DNA of 42,991 bases from Candidatus Obscuribacterales bacterium (GTDB lineage Bacteria > Cyanobacteriota > Vampirovibrionia > Obscuribacterales > Obscuribacteraceae): assembly GCA_019745505.1 (NCBI GenBank), contig JAIETE010000228.1, forward strand, positions 1-42,991, given 5' to 3'. Below are positions 1-7,922 of this stretch, in pieces (the stretch's first letter is position 1; each line of letters opens with the position of its first letter). Under the pieces are notes generated by a model. It was not told where the DNA came from. It did no database searches and saw only the letters and a list, made by a program, of their open reading frames with translations. The position numbers and the translations under genes are program-made.

Positions 1-381
1 CGCTTGATCGAGGTTGTTTTCGGCGATTTCGAGCTGGCGCTTGTGGACGGCGGATTGATCGGCCCCGTTGATGCGGGCGAACCGATTGTGAAAGCGCTGT
101 CTCAGGCCGGCGTTCCTACAGTTGCGATCTCGGGCGGTGGCGCGGGTAATCCCGTGCTCATCAAATCCGGCGCAATCGTGGGCATGCCGAAAGAGCTCGT
201 CGTCCTTGCCCTCAAGGACGAAGTGCTCGTGCCCGCTGAAATCGCTAAGAACGAGGACCAAGAACGACTTTCGTCTCGATTCGACTGCTTCGTGCGGGAG
301 ATGCGAGAGAAGGCCGGTCAAGTTAAGCAGGCAGGCGGCAAGTTCGACTACGGGTATCCCGTGTTGAGCTGCGCTTCCTGA
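1..381 (+). CDS. C-terminal part of a receiver-like protein (5' end outside window)
   Basis: The frame is open from base 1, so this is the last ~126 residues of a longer or slightly truncated protein. The order of elements resembles a response-regulator receiver: a strand ending in an Asp (ALVDGG, about residue 16), then a strand GVPTVAISGG where receivers carry their Ser/Thr, then GNPVLIKSGA and a PKE segment where receivers carry the conserved Lys-Pro. The consensus residues are imperfect, so it may be a pseudo-receiver that is not phosphorylated. The last ~40 residues are a charged helix (KNEDQERLSSRFDCFVREMRE). The nearest downstream gene, tldD, begins 264 bp later behind a possible terminator, so the two are probably not co-transcribed. 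The receiver call rests on pattern resemblance only. Confidence 0.4.
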   Translation, partial: RLIEVVFGDFELALVDGGLIGPVDAGEPIVKALSQAGVPTVAISGGGAGNPVLIKSGAIVGMPKELVVLALKDEVLVPAEIAKNEDQERLSSRFDCFVREMREKAGQVKQAGGKFDYGYPVLSCAS

Positions 382-578
382 ACCACTTAACCGTCCATCT
401 GATTCAGCAATCTGGAGTGCGTTTGAACGCTCCAAGTGCAGAGAAGGCGGTGGTATCAGGGCGGGCAGTGCTCGCCTTGAGGCCGCCGTCCTCTGTCAGT
501 CAGGTGTGATGCTAGGCGAGCCTCCGCTCGTCATGACGGCACCATACACCTCTCATCTCTCATAGCCCGGAAGGATTG

Positions 579-609
579 ATCGGCGCCACAGTGGTGCCGA
601 TTTCCTTTC
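579..609 (+). terminator. Possible intrinsic terminator before tldD
   Basis: Arms 579-587 (ATCGGCGCC) and 593-601 (GGTGCCGAT) pair with one mismatch around a 5-nt loop and are followed by TTTCCTTT. It lies ~200 bp after the upstream stop codon and ~40 bp before tldD, so it could also act as a leader hairpin of tldD. Confidence 0.35.
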
Positions 610-645
610 GGCGCAACCAGCACGAAAGTGCTACGGGAGCCACAT

Positions 646-2199
646 ATGAACAAAGAACTAGCGCTTTACGCGCTCGACGTGGCACGCAGCCTCGGCGCGA
701 GCTACGCAGATGCGCGTTTGATCAAGACGGTCACCGAGACTGTCGAAACTCGTGATCTGTTTGTGGTCTACGCAGCAGACAACGAAAGCATCGGTCTCGG
801 TATCCGTGTCCTGGTGCGTGGCGGTTGGGGCTTTGCCACCGCTCGCCATCTCACAAAGAAGGGCGTCGTCTTTGCCGTCACCAAGGCGGTCGAGGCGGCC
901 AAGGCCAGCTCGCGACTTCTGAACGGTCGCGTCAAGCTGGCGAAAGAAGCGGCTCACCAGGCCGTTTGGCAGTCGCCCTTCAGCATCGACCCGTTCAAGA
1001 TCTCCACCGACGAAAAGGTCAGCCTGCTGCTCGAATGCGAAAAGCTCATGCGCAAAACGCGGGGCGTGAAGCAGACCTCGGGCCTCCTCACCTTCACCCG
1101 TGAGAAGAAGCTGTTCGTCTCCACCGAGGGCAGCGAAATCCTGCAGACCTTCCTCACCTCCGGCTGCGGCATCGACGCGCAGGCGGGCGTGGACGAGCAC
1201 TTCGTGCGCTCGTGGCCCAACTCCTTCGGCGGTCAGTACGAATCCGCCGGCTGGGAGATGGTGCAGCGCTGGGATCTGCTGGGCAATGCTCAGCGGGTTG
1301 CCGAAGAGTCCGTCGCGGTCTCCAAGGCGCGTCAGTGCCCGGAGATGGTCACGGATGTGATTCTGGGCGCCTCGCAGTTGGCGCTGCAGATTCACGAGTC
1401 CACCGGTCACCCGACCGAGCTGGACCGTGTCTTCGGCGAGGAAGAGAACTACGCCGGTGCCAGCTTCCTGACGCCGGACAACCTCGGCAAGCTGAAATAC
1501 GGCTCCAAGATCGTCAACCTCACGGCCAACGCGACCGTCCCCAACGCGCTCGGCACCTTCGCCTACGACGACGACGGTGTGCCGGGTCAGCGCGTGGAAC
1601 TGGTCAAGAACGGCCTGTTCGTCGGTTACCTGACCTCGCGTGAAACCGCGCACGAACTCGGTCTCGACCGTTCGGGCGGCATGATGCGGGCGACGGGTCC
1701 GGGCTTCACGCCTCTGGTCCGCATGACCAATGTCTCTCTGGAGCCGGGTGACGCGGGTTCTCTCCAGGACCTGATCGCCGACACCAAGAAGGGCATCCTG
1801 CTCGACACGAACTATTCCTGGTCGATCGACGACCGTCGCCACAACTTCCAGTTCGGCACGGAAATCGGTTGGTTGATCAAGAACGGCAAGATCGTCGAGC
1901 CGGTCCGCAACCCGAGCTACTGGGGTATCACCACCAACTTCTGGAACAGCTGCGACGCCATCTGCGGGCCGTCCGAGCACGTGTACTGGGGCATCCCGAC
2001 GTGTGCGAAGGGTCAGCCCTGTCAGGCCATCGGCACCGGCCACGGTGCGGCTCCGGCGCGTTTCAAGAACACCAAGGTCGGCGTCGCCAAGCCTGCTGAG
2101 GACAAGCCGAAAGGCGGAGCCCACAGCAAGCCGCATTCCGGCCATCACCATGCAAAGGTGGCGAGACACCATCGTCACTGCGCGGGAGGTTCCAAATGA
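646..2199 (+). CDS. tldD: TldD-family metalloprotease subunit with His-rich tail
   Basis: Catalytic subunit of the TldD/TldE (PmbA) zinc protease. The enterobacterial complex finishes peptide antibiotics such as microcin B17 and degrades the antitoxin CcdA; it acts in the cytoplasm on unfolded peptides threaded into the heterodimer. The zinc motif HExxxH is HESTGH at residues 250-255, and a Cys that can be the third ligand lies in PTCAKG (C453). The start is the ATG at 646, 5 nt after GGGAGC; a GTG at 628 is also in frame but lacks a better ribosome site. At 517 aa the protein is longer than usual. The last ~30 residues are a Lys/Gly/His-rich tail with about nine His and a Cys, not part of the fold. 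The stop overlaps the next start (ATGA), so tldD and tldE are translationally coupled. No peptide precursor gene is visible nearby. Confidence 0.93.
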   Translation: MNKELALYALDVARSLGASYADARLIKTVTETVETRDLFVVYAADNESIGLGIRVLVRGGWGFATARHLTKKGVVFAVTKAVEAAKASSRLLNGRVKLAKEAAHQAVWQSPFSIDPFKISTDEKVSLLLECEKLMRKTRGVKQTSGLLTFTREKKLFVSTEGSEILQTFLTSGCGIDAQAGVDEHFVRSWPNSFGGQYESAGWEMVQRWDLLGNAQRVAEESVAVSKARQCPEMVTDVILGASQLALQIHESTGHPTELDRVFGEEENYAGASFLTPDNLGKLKYGSKIVNLTANATVPNALGTFAYDDDGVPGQRVELVKNGLFVGYLTSRETAHELGLDRSGGMMRATGPGFTPLVRMTNVSLEPGDAGSLQDLIADTKKGILLDTNYSWSIDDRRHNFQFGTEIGWLIKNGKIVEPVRNPSYWGITTNFWNSCDAICGPSEHVYWGIPTCAKGQPCQAIGTGHGAAPARFKNTKVGVAKPAEDKPKGGAHSKPHSGHHHAKVARHHRHCAGGSK

Positions 2200-3551
2200 T
2201 CACCGAAGCAAAGTGCAAGAAGATCATCGACCTCGCAATCGCGCATGCGGGTGACCGCGTGACCGACATGCAGGTTACGGTGTTCGAGCAGGATCAGGCG
2301 ACTTCGCGGTTCGCCAACAACGAGATGACGCAGCACGTCGACACCTGCACGACGACGGTGACCATCACCGTCAACGCCAGGGGGCGCACTGCGTTCTTCG
2401 CGACGGACAGCACCAGCACGAAAGCGATCAAGCGGGCAGTCGACAAGGCGATCGAAACCGCCGCTGTTCTGCCGCACGACGCCACCACGCTGCGCGTGCT
2501 CAAGCCGTCGAATCTCACCGAGGATGCCACGCCGAAATTCTCTCGCTACGACCCGCGCATTGCGGCCCTCGGACCCGAAGACCGGCTGGCTCGCGTCAAA
2601 TCCATCGTCGAGGTTGCACGACGCGGTCGCTTCAGCGCCGCTGGAATCTTCGCTACGTACATCAATTCGTACGCGATTGGCAACTCCGCCGGGCTCTTCC
2701 GCTTTGACCAGCAGACCAACGTCGAGTGCTCGATCACGATGCTCTCGGCTTCGTCGTCCGGCTGGCAGAAGGGTTACGGGTGCAATCTCGATGCAGTGGA
2801 CCCGGTCGCTCTGGCGCAAGGCGCTGCCTCGCGTGCTCGCAAGAGCCGCAATCCGGTGTACGTGCGTCCCGGGGACTACACGGTGATTCTGGAGCCGTCC
2901 GCGGTTCTCGACCTCATCTGCTTTCTTTACGACGACTTCACCGGCACGGAGCACTGGTACGAGACGTCCTCGTTCTACAAGAAGATCGGCAAGAATGTGC
3001 TCGGGAAAAACATCACCATCACGGATGATGCGAATCACGAGTTGCAGACCGGCTTCCTCTTCGACGACGAGGGCATGAATCGCAAGACCGTGACCATCGT
3101 CGAGAACGGCAAGCTCAAGACCCCAGTCAAGAGCCGTCGCTCCGTGAAGTATCTCGGCGGAAGTCCGACCGGTCACGGTGCGGCTCCTTCGTCTGCCGAA
3201 GGCGAATTCCCGATGAACATCGTCGTCGCCGGCGGTGATTCGTCTCTGGAGGAGATGATCGCATCGACCCAGCGCGGCATTTTGCTGACGCGCGTGTGGT
3301 ATGTGCGTGACGTCGATCCCAACACCAAGCTGCTCACGGGCATGACTCGTGACGGCACGTTCTTGATCGAGAACGGCAAGGTGACGCGCGGCATCAAAAA
3401 CCTGCGCTTCAACCAGTCGGTAATCGACATGCTCAAGAACGTCGTCGAAATCGGTCAGCCGGTTCTGGCGGCAGGTGAAGAGACCTTCCCGGCAGTGGTT
3501 CCGCCGATGAAGATCGAGAACTTCCGCTTCTCCTCCCGGACGAAAGCCTGA
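2196..3551 (+). CDS. tldE: TldE/PmbA-family protease partner
   Basis: Non-catalytic partner of TldD. In the known complex TldE has the same fold but no zinc motif, and it shapes the substrate channel. The 451-aa protein has the family C-terminal half: YEIGK-like ENGKLKTPVKSRRS around residues 305-320, then SPTGHGAAPS (about 325), matching a GHGAAP element in TldD, and a late IENGKVTRGI strand region typical of TldD/PmbA ends. It lacks the HExxxH motif, as expected. Its ATG overlaps the tldD stop by 4 bp, so the pair should be made in equal amounts. A strong hairpin follows 20 bp after the stop. Confidence 0.9.
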   Translation: MITEAKCKKIIDLAIAHAGDRVTDMQVTVFEQDQATSRFANNEMTQHVDTCTTTVTITVNARGRTAFFATDSTSTKAIKRAVDKAIETAAVLPHDATTLRVLKPSNLTEDATPKFSRYDPRIAALGPEDRLARVKSIVEVARRGRFSAAGIFATYINSYAIGNSAGLFRFDQQTNVECSITMLSASSSGWQKGYGCNLDAVDPVALAQGAASRARKSRNPVYVRPGDYTVILEPSAVLDLICFLYDDFTGTEHWYETSSFYKKIGKNVLGKNITITDDANHELQTGFLFDDEGMNRKTVTIVENGKLKTPVKSRRSVKYLGGSPTGHGAAPSSAEGEFPMNIVVAGGDSSLEEMIASTQRGILLTRVWYVRDVDPNTKLLTGMTRDGTFLIENGKVTRGIKNLRFNQSVIDMLKNVVEIGQPVLAAGEETFPAVVPPMKIENFRFSSRTKA

Positions 3552-3570
3552 TGGAGAAGCACCCAGGGTG

Positions 3571-3623
3571 GACGGTTGCATCTTTCTGGAACGGTCTTGC
3601 GACCACCGGAAGATGCAGCCGTC
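3571..3623 (+). terminator. Long hairpin at the end of the tldD-tldE operon
   Basis: Arms 3571-3589 and 3606-3623 (GACGGTTGCATCTT / AAGATGCAGCCGTC) pair over ~17 bp with one G-T and a small bulge, loop 16 nt. There is no U-run after it, so it may be a 3'-end stabiliser or processing hairpin and not a true intrinsic terminator. Confidence 0.4.
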
Positions 3624-3887
3624 GTATCTGCACAGACACCCGGACAAGGCGGTAGGAAAACGTGTGTTCGGCTCACCCCGAACATGCGCCATTACTGCTG
3701 CCTTGTCTTTTTTGGCTGTTTATACTATCCGCCCTAGTATTTCTTCGCAAAACAAGAATGTTTTCAGAGCAAGAGAGAAACAACGATTATGTTTCCGCAC
3801 GCAATGCCAGCCGGCGACTGCTTGCCACCATATATGATGACAAGCAAGCGCCGCCGACATTTTTTCCAGCCAGTGCCGCACCAAAGA
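3624..3887. other. Gap between tldE and a convergent gene
   Basis: Apart from the hairpin at 3571-3623, the 336 bp between the tldE stop and the convergent minus-strand gene hold no convincing gene. Short ORFs here lack ribosome sites and have shadow-like composition. Confidence 0.5.
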
Positions 3888-4553
3888 CTAAGCCAGCCCG
3901 ATTACTGCCTGAAGCTCCTCTTGCGAAAGCATAGACAGGCGTGCCACCACGCGATCGAAAAGCTCGCCGTAATCCTGGTTGTGCTCCTTGAGCCAATCCG
4001 CATAGCCGGGCTTGTCCAACACCATAGCGATAAACAGCGCCTGCAAGCAGTCGGTTCGAGCCGATCGAAGGTCCTTCAGCAGACTTTCAGAAAGCTCTAA
4101 TTCGTCCAGCTTTGCAGCCGGGTAGCCGGTAGGCGCCAGGACAGTGAAGGTGGCTTCCTCGTCCGCAAGTGCCGTCAGGTCGAAAATACTCACCTGCCAG
4201 ATGCGCTGGGAAGCAGCATCATTCAAGACATTGATTTTGCCTTCAGTGACGAGGCGTGCGAGCGAGTCGACGCTTAGCTCGACTTTGAGCAGCGCAATTT
4301 GGTGCCGCATGCAGCCGTTCAGATTGGTTACGTGCCGCGCGTGCGTCCAGTCCTCGTAGCCGATGACGAAACCGGCGGGAGTTCCGGCCAAATGAATGAA
4401 TGGATTGTCGAAAATCAAGAAGTGTAAGCTGCGTTGCGGGTCTTCCTTCCGCCTCGAGATAAAGTCACTGGTGACTCCGCACCCATAAGTACCGATGAAG
4501 AAAGTAATTCTTTCGCATTCAGATTGCTCGGTTTGTTTGTTGGCAACGTCCAT
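3888..4553 (-). CDS. Hypothetical protein, 221 aa
   Basis: No family recognised. The start is the ATG at 4553 because AAGGAG lies 7 nt upstream; the frame stays open 23 codons further but without a ribosome site. The protein looks soluble and mildly acidic, with no signal peptide or membrane segment. The N-terminal third has a GTYGCGVTSDF segment, then LHFLIFDNPFIHLAGTPAGFVIGYEDW, which reads like consecutive beta strands. The C-terminal third is helical (SESLLKDLRSARTDCLQALFIAMVL, then KEHNQDYGELFDRVVARLS). It stands alone, convergent with tldE. The next minus-strand gene upstream begins ~600 bp away. Confidence 0.75.
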   Translation of the reverse strand: MDVANKQTEQSECERITFFIGTYGCGVTSDFISRRKEDPQRSLHFLIFDNPFIHLAGTPAGFVIGYEDWTHARHVTNLNGCMRHQIALLKVELSVDSLARLVTEGKINVLNDAASQRIWQVSIFDLTALADEEATFTVLAPTGYPAAKLDELELSESLLKDLRSARTDCLQALFIAMVLDKPGYADWLKEHNQDYGELFDRVVARLSMLSQEELQAVIGLA

Positions 4554-5168
4554 TTTCGGACTCCTTGGTACCCGCGGAGCGCGGGTGAGATTCAGGTAGG
4601 CAACGGTTGAATTCGCTCGCATGAAGCAATTTCAAAACGTTGCCTGGTAAGTGTCGAAATCCTCTGTCTTCCCAAAGCGAGCAGAGCAGCCACAGTGACA
4701 TACTGTGTTCAAGCCGATGAGAGCAACGTCGGAAAAACGCTTTTGACTGTTTCGGTTTACTCGATGGGGAGAAAAGGATGTGTCCTGACAGTAATCGAAG
4801 CAGCGGCGAGAAAAAACAATTCAGCATCCAATAAGGCTTTTGTATGAGGCAATCAGCATCAATCAGCTAGCGCTAAACCGTTTCAAGATCCGGACAGCGT
4901 CTACTACTCGTTGTCACACTTCACAACAAAAGAAAGAAACCCGAAGAGCGAAGACCTGTTAAGGCGTTCTCAATTCGGGCTTCTCGTTGGAATTGAATTG
5001 TTCAGCCGGGCTTCAAGCAGCGGCTGATTACGCTAGTGACGCGGGAGAGAGGAGTCAATCGGACCACTCAACTCATGCGCTTACTAAGGCGAGCGGCTGT
5101 TCAAGCGCAGGTCCAGGACCTATAGCACCACAGCCGCCAACCCATCGTCGCCGGTGTGCCGGTTCCGA
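4554..5168. other. 615-bp gap with one terminator
   Basis: No supported gene. A 102-residue frame at 4519-4827 on the minus strand overlaps the better supported gene start at 4553 and has no ribosome site. The only structure seen is the terminator-like hairpin at 4925-4981. The rest is probably the promoter region of the 221-aa gene. Confidence 0.5.
4925..4981 (-). terminator. Probable intrinsic terminator of the acidic-protein operon
   Basis: Read on the minus strand, AAGCCCGAA (4974-4982 region) pairs with TTCGGGTTT (4937-4945 region) around a 28-nt partly self-pairing loop and runs directly into TTTCTTTCTTTT. It lies ~190 bp after the stop of the 282-aa gene. The long loop makes it weaker than the other terminators here. 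Confidence 0.45.
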
Positions 5169-6017
5169 TTACTTCTTCTCGGCGTCGTCGCCCTTCGGGG
5201 GCAGCTTCTTCTCAGCGTTGCCGAGAGCCTTGTCGGAGAACCCGAGCATGCGCCGGGCACCCTTCAAGAGCGAGGAAGCCAGGTCCTTGTGCGAGGGAAC
5301 GACGATGCAGGTGTAGGCACCGTTCTCGTCTTCCATGCACATGCCGCCGCCGTCCTCGGGATCACCGAGTCCGTCGTTCAGGCCGAGCTGGTCTTCGGGG
5401 TGGGCAGGACGAAGCTTGCCGACCGGCTTACCCTCGGACTTCGCCTTGTCGGCGTCCTTGGGGTCTTTCGAGTCGGAATTGGTCGGCGACTTGTCCTTGA
5501 AGTAGTCGCTCGTCGAAGGAGCGATACAGATGGTAATCTGCGGATCTTCAGCAAGCGGCAACTTCTTCGACGCTTGCTCGCCTTCCGCTGGTTGGGCGTT
5601 GGCGTTATCTTTTGCCATACAGGGTTCCTCAACATCGACGCAGCAGTCGCCTTCCGGCTTCTGCTCGTCCTTGGTAGTCACTTTCTTGTCATTTGCAATA
5701 AGGTTCACGACTGTCGCCGGCAAGCCGGAGAAAAGTTGCGTGAGGAAGTTGAAGAATGAATTGTCACCCGACTTCTCGTTGGCGGCTTCGGCGGCAGGCT
5801 GGGTATCGCCTGCGGTCGACTCTTCCAACTCCAAGAGGGTGGCAAGGTCAGTGAGCTCGCCAGCGATTGCCATGGTTTCCAGGCAAGCCATCAGGTCGGG
5901 CTCGATGAGCTCGTACGACTTCTCATCGAGGTCGCTGGCGAGCTGTTCGATACGGGCGAGAATCTCGTCTGCACGCTGGTCGACAGCGTCCACTTCAAGC
6001 TTCAATTGTTCGTTCAT
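5169..6017 (-). CDS. Acidic hypothetical protein, 282 aa
   Basis: No family recognised. The start ATG at 6017 follows AGGAG by 9 nt. The first ~55 residues are helical and heptad-like (VDAVDQRADEILARIEQLASDLDEK), giving a likely coiled coil. A hydrophobic stretch NSFFNFLTQLFSGLPATVVNLIA lies near residues 85-110. The middle is disordered and rich in Asp, Glu, Lys and Pro, with Cys-bearing segments (GDCCVDVEEPC near 125; GGGMCMEDENGAYTC near 225). The C-terminus is basic and then highly charged. No signal peptide. It is the second gene of a pair, 24 bp after the Cys4 protein, whose stop lies close to this gene's ribosome site. It could be a scaffold or surface-associated protein, but nothing in the sequence decides this. 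Confidence 0.75.
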   Translation of the reverse strand: MNEQLKLEVDAVDQRADEILARIEQLASDLDEKSYELIEPDLMACLETMAIAGELTDLATLLELEESTAGDTQPAAEAANEKSGDNSFFNFLTQLFSGLPATVVNLIANDKKVTTKDEQKPEGDCCVDVEEPCMAKDNANAQPAEGEQASKKLPLAEDPQITICIAPSTSDYFKDKSPTNSDSKDPKDADKAKSEGKPVGKLRPAHPEDQLGLNDGLGDPEDGGGMCMEDENGAYTCIVVPSHKDLASSLLKGARRMLGFSDKALGNAEKKLPPKGDDAEKK

Positions 6018-6041
6018 AGTCTGTGTCTCCTGTTAGTGAGA

Positions 6042-6269
6042 CTATCGAGACCAATGCGGACGCTCCGGGTGTTGCGGTCGCATCAGGTCGAGGTTGTGAA
6101 AAGCTGCGCACTCAACGCAGAAGCCCTGGAACAACACAGGAGCAAAATGTCTACACGACGTGCAACGACCGGAATCGCGCCCCATCAGTGAGATGCCGCA
6201 CAGACGCTCTTGACCGTGCACCGGCAGGTCGACGAGAGGTTGACCGTGCTTGTGCGAGGTATGAGTCAT
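6042..6269 (-). CDS. Tiny Cys4 zinc-knuckle-like protein, 75 aa
   Basis: A small ORF with a very good ribosome site (AAGGAG, 6 nt before the ATG at 6269) and a spaced Cys pattern C-x2-C-x11-C-x2-C (CTSC ... CVEC) around residues 36-52, followed by AAFH. This is typical of a structural zinc ribbon or knuckle. The N-terminus is His-rich (MTHTSHKHGQP). It has no other recognisable domain. It leads a two-gene unit with the 282-aa acidic protein 24 bp downstream. It may be a regulatory or protein-binding adaptor; the role is unknown. Confidence 0.7.
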   Translation of the reverse strand: MTHTSHKHGQPLVDLPVHGQERLCGISLMGRDSGRCTSCRHFAPVLFQGFCVECAAFHNLDLMRPQHPERPHWSR

Positions 6270-6864
6270 ATGTTTCTCCTTGCAGACTTCTCTGCCTTTG
6301 GACCAGGTCCTAAGAAAGCTGCTGGTTCTCCTCTAGCCGATAACTTTTCCTCTTGCGCAAAACAAGAGAAAAAGGTGCAACGATGTGTGCGGATGGCTAA
6401 GGGCGAACCTTATGCGGACTCCGGAAAAAATTGTGATAGGAAAGAAACATAGTGAATTTAGTGAGAATGAACGATCGAATTCCCTCTTAACAACAAACCG
6501 CCTGTAATGCTCTGTTGCAGATGGATATAGTGCTTTCGCAAGGTAGCGGTATCACTCTTTCACACGCCGAGGATATCCGCCGTTTATGCATTTGGAGACA
6601 TTTCCGCATATTCGTCGCCCGGTTGTCGATCGGGCAAACCCTTAAGCAGTCCCGGTAGCACCGTGATTAAGTCTAGGTCAGATAGCGATTTTCTCTTTAG
6701 ACAATCGCGCAGCTGACAGAGCTAGCAGAAGATTTAATCGCGTCTTAAGAGTCTGAAAACCCGCTTGATAGTTGCGTTTTAGAAGTTTTTACCCGCATGC
6801 CTTCAGCTTTTGTTCACAACTAAGCCAGTCGCGGCATCAACCCTTTTTCCGCATGAGCAGCGGA
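6270..6864. other. 595-bp gap, no gene seen
   Basis: AT-richer than its surroundings, no ORF with a ribosome site. It holds the upstream region of the Cys4 gene and the 3' side of the RDD gene. No clear terminator or repeat was recognised. Confidence 0.5.
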
Positions 6865-7581
6865 TTATCTACGCACAACCATAGTGCCGGAAAGACGGTC
6901 TACCAGGGTGCGATTTTCTTCGCAGCTGAAAGCTATTGCCACATCGAATGAGTAGAGAATCAGCGGCGTGAGGACAAGAGACACTAGCAGCGCAAAACTA
7001 CTCATCACGATACCGGCGTTGAATACAACGCCCAAAACTACGAGCGTCGGAAAGACGAAGATGGCTTTTGACACCAGTCTTCTGAAAGTTGATGAAAAGT
7101 CTGCCGTTCGATCCGACAAATCGGTCACCTTCAAATCAAAAATCGCTTTGCCGGGACTTCCTTGCAAACTCGTGCTATCGAAAGCAATCAAGTAAACAAC
7201 AGGTACAAGCGCAGTCACGGCGATGATGGCAGTGAACACTTGAAACTGGTTGATCATGCCGTATTGCAAAAGAATATGCGAGATCAATTCTGTAGCGGCG
7301 ATTATCGCTATCACTACAATCGAATCAAACAGTGCGGCAAGCACCCTTTTGGCAGGTGGCGCCGAGCGATATGCACGCAGGGCAGGCAAACGGTAGAAGC
7401 TGTTCTGAACGCTCCAAGTACCGCTTTCACGAGACTGGAAGAAACGTCCACAGCGCCAGCAAGACGATGCTTCGCCCGCAATTTTTGCGCCGCAACCTGC
7501 ACAAAACTGTGCAGACTTAGAAGCGGCCGAGCTTGCGGCAGGTCTGACTACCATTTTGCCTTCGGCTTCTTTGTTCGACAT
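6865..7581 (-). CDS. RDD-family membrane protein with N-terminal zinc ribbon
   Basis: The N-terminal ~45 residues carry a rubredoxin-like or zinc-ribbon pair, CAGCGAKI ... CWRCGRFF. The rest is an RDD domain: RVLAALFDSIVVI at the first membrane segment (conserved Arg and Asp), QGSPGKAIFDLKVTD in the loop after the second segment (GKxxxxLKV), and a final TLVDRLSGTMVV, the usual end of RDD proteins. About four to five membrane segments are visible. Some RDD proteins are linked to sodium/proton exchange, but most are unassigned. The start is uncertain: the ATG at 7581 is chosen; an in-frame TTG at 7596 directly follows GAGG with no spacing. It stands alone, divergent from hisS. Confidence 0.85.
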   Translation of the reverse strand: MSNKEAEGKMVVRPAASSAASKSAQFCAGCGAKIAGEASSCWRCGRFFQSRESGTWSVQNSFYRLPALRAYRSAPPAKRVLAALFDSIVVIAIIAATELISHILLQYGMINQFQVFTAIIAVTALVPVVYLIAFDSTSLQGSPGKAIFDLKVTDLSDRTADFSSTFRRLVSKAIFVFPTLVVLGVVFNAGIVMSSFALLVSLVLTPLILYSFDVAIAFSCEENRTLVDRLSGTMVVRR

Positions 7582-7922
7582 TTTTCGCTGTTTCAACCTC
7601 GATCTGCATAAATTGCAGGTGATTCCAGCTTAAAGCAGTTCTTGACAACAATTGAGAGAATTTAGCATGGCTTAACTATGCCATCACATCTGGTAGCACT
7701 TCAGGGCAGCAGAACAGCGGCAGAAACACCCGATTAATTGGGCTCAAATCATTGCGCAGGTTGCGTTTTCACGCTTGAACGCAGCTTACTGACAAAATCC
7801 GGGCAAAACACCGGGGAAAATCCTGAAAAAGCCTTTCTTAGTTCACAAATCGGCTCGCACGATTTTATTTACGCCCCTCTTCTGAGAAGATCCTCCTTAT
7901 TCTCCCAATCAGGTCGCCTTAA
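7582..7922. other. Divergent upstream region of the RDD gene and hisS
   Basis: No gene. A TTGACA at 7642-7647 is the only -35-like hexamer seen, and its best -10 (TAGCAT) is at a short 15-nt spacing, so no promoter is called with confidence. It would serve hisS, whose ATG is 280 bp downstream. Confidence 0.4.

Noticed and set aside
658-3692. Long minus-strand ORFs opposite tldD and tldE
   Set aside because: They are antisense shadows of GC-rich genes: Arg/Val/Asp-rich composition, no ribosome sites, no motifs.
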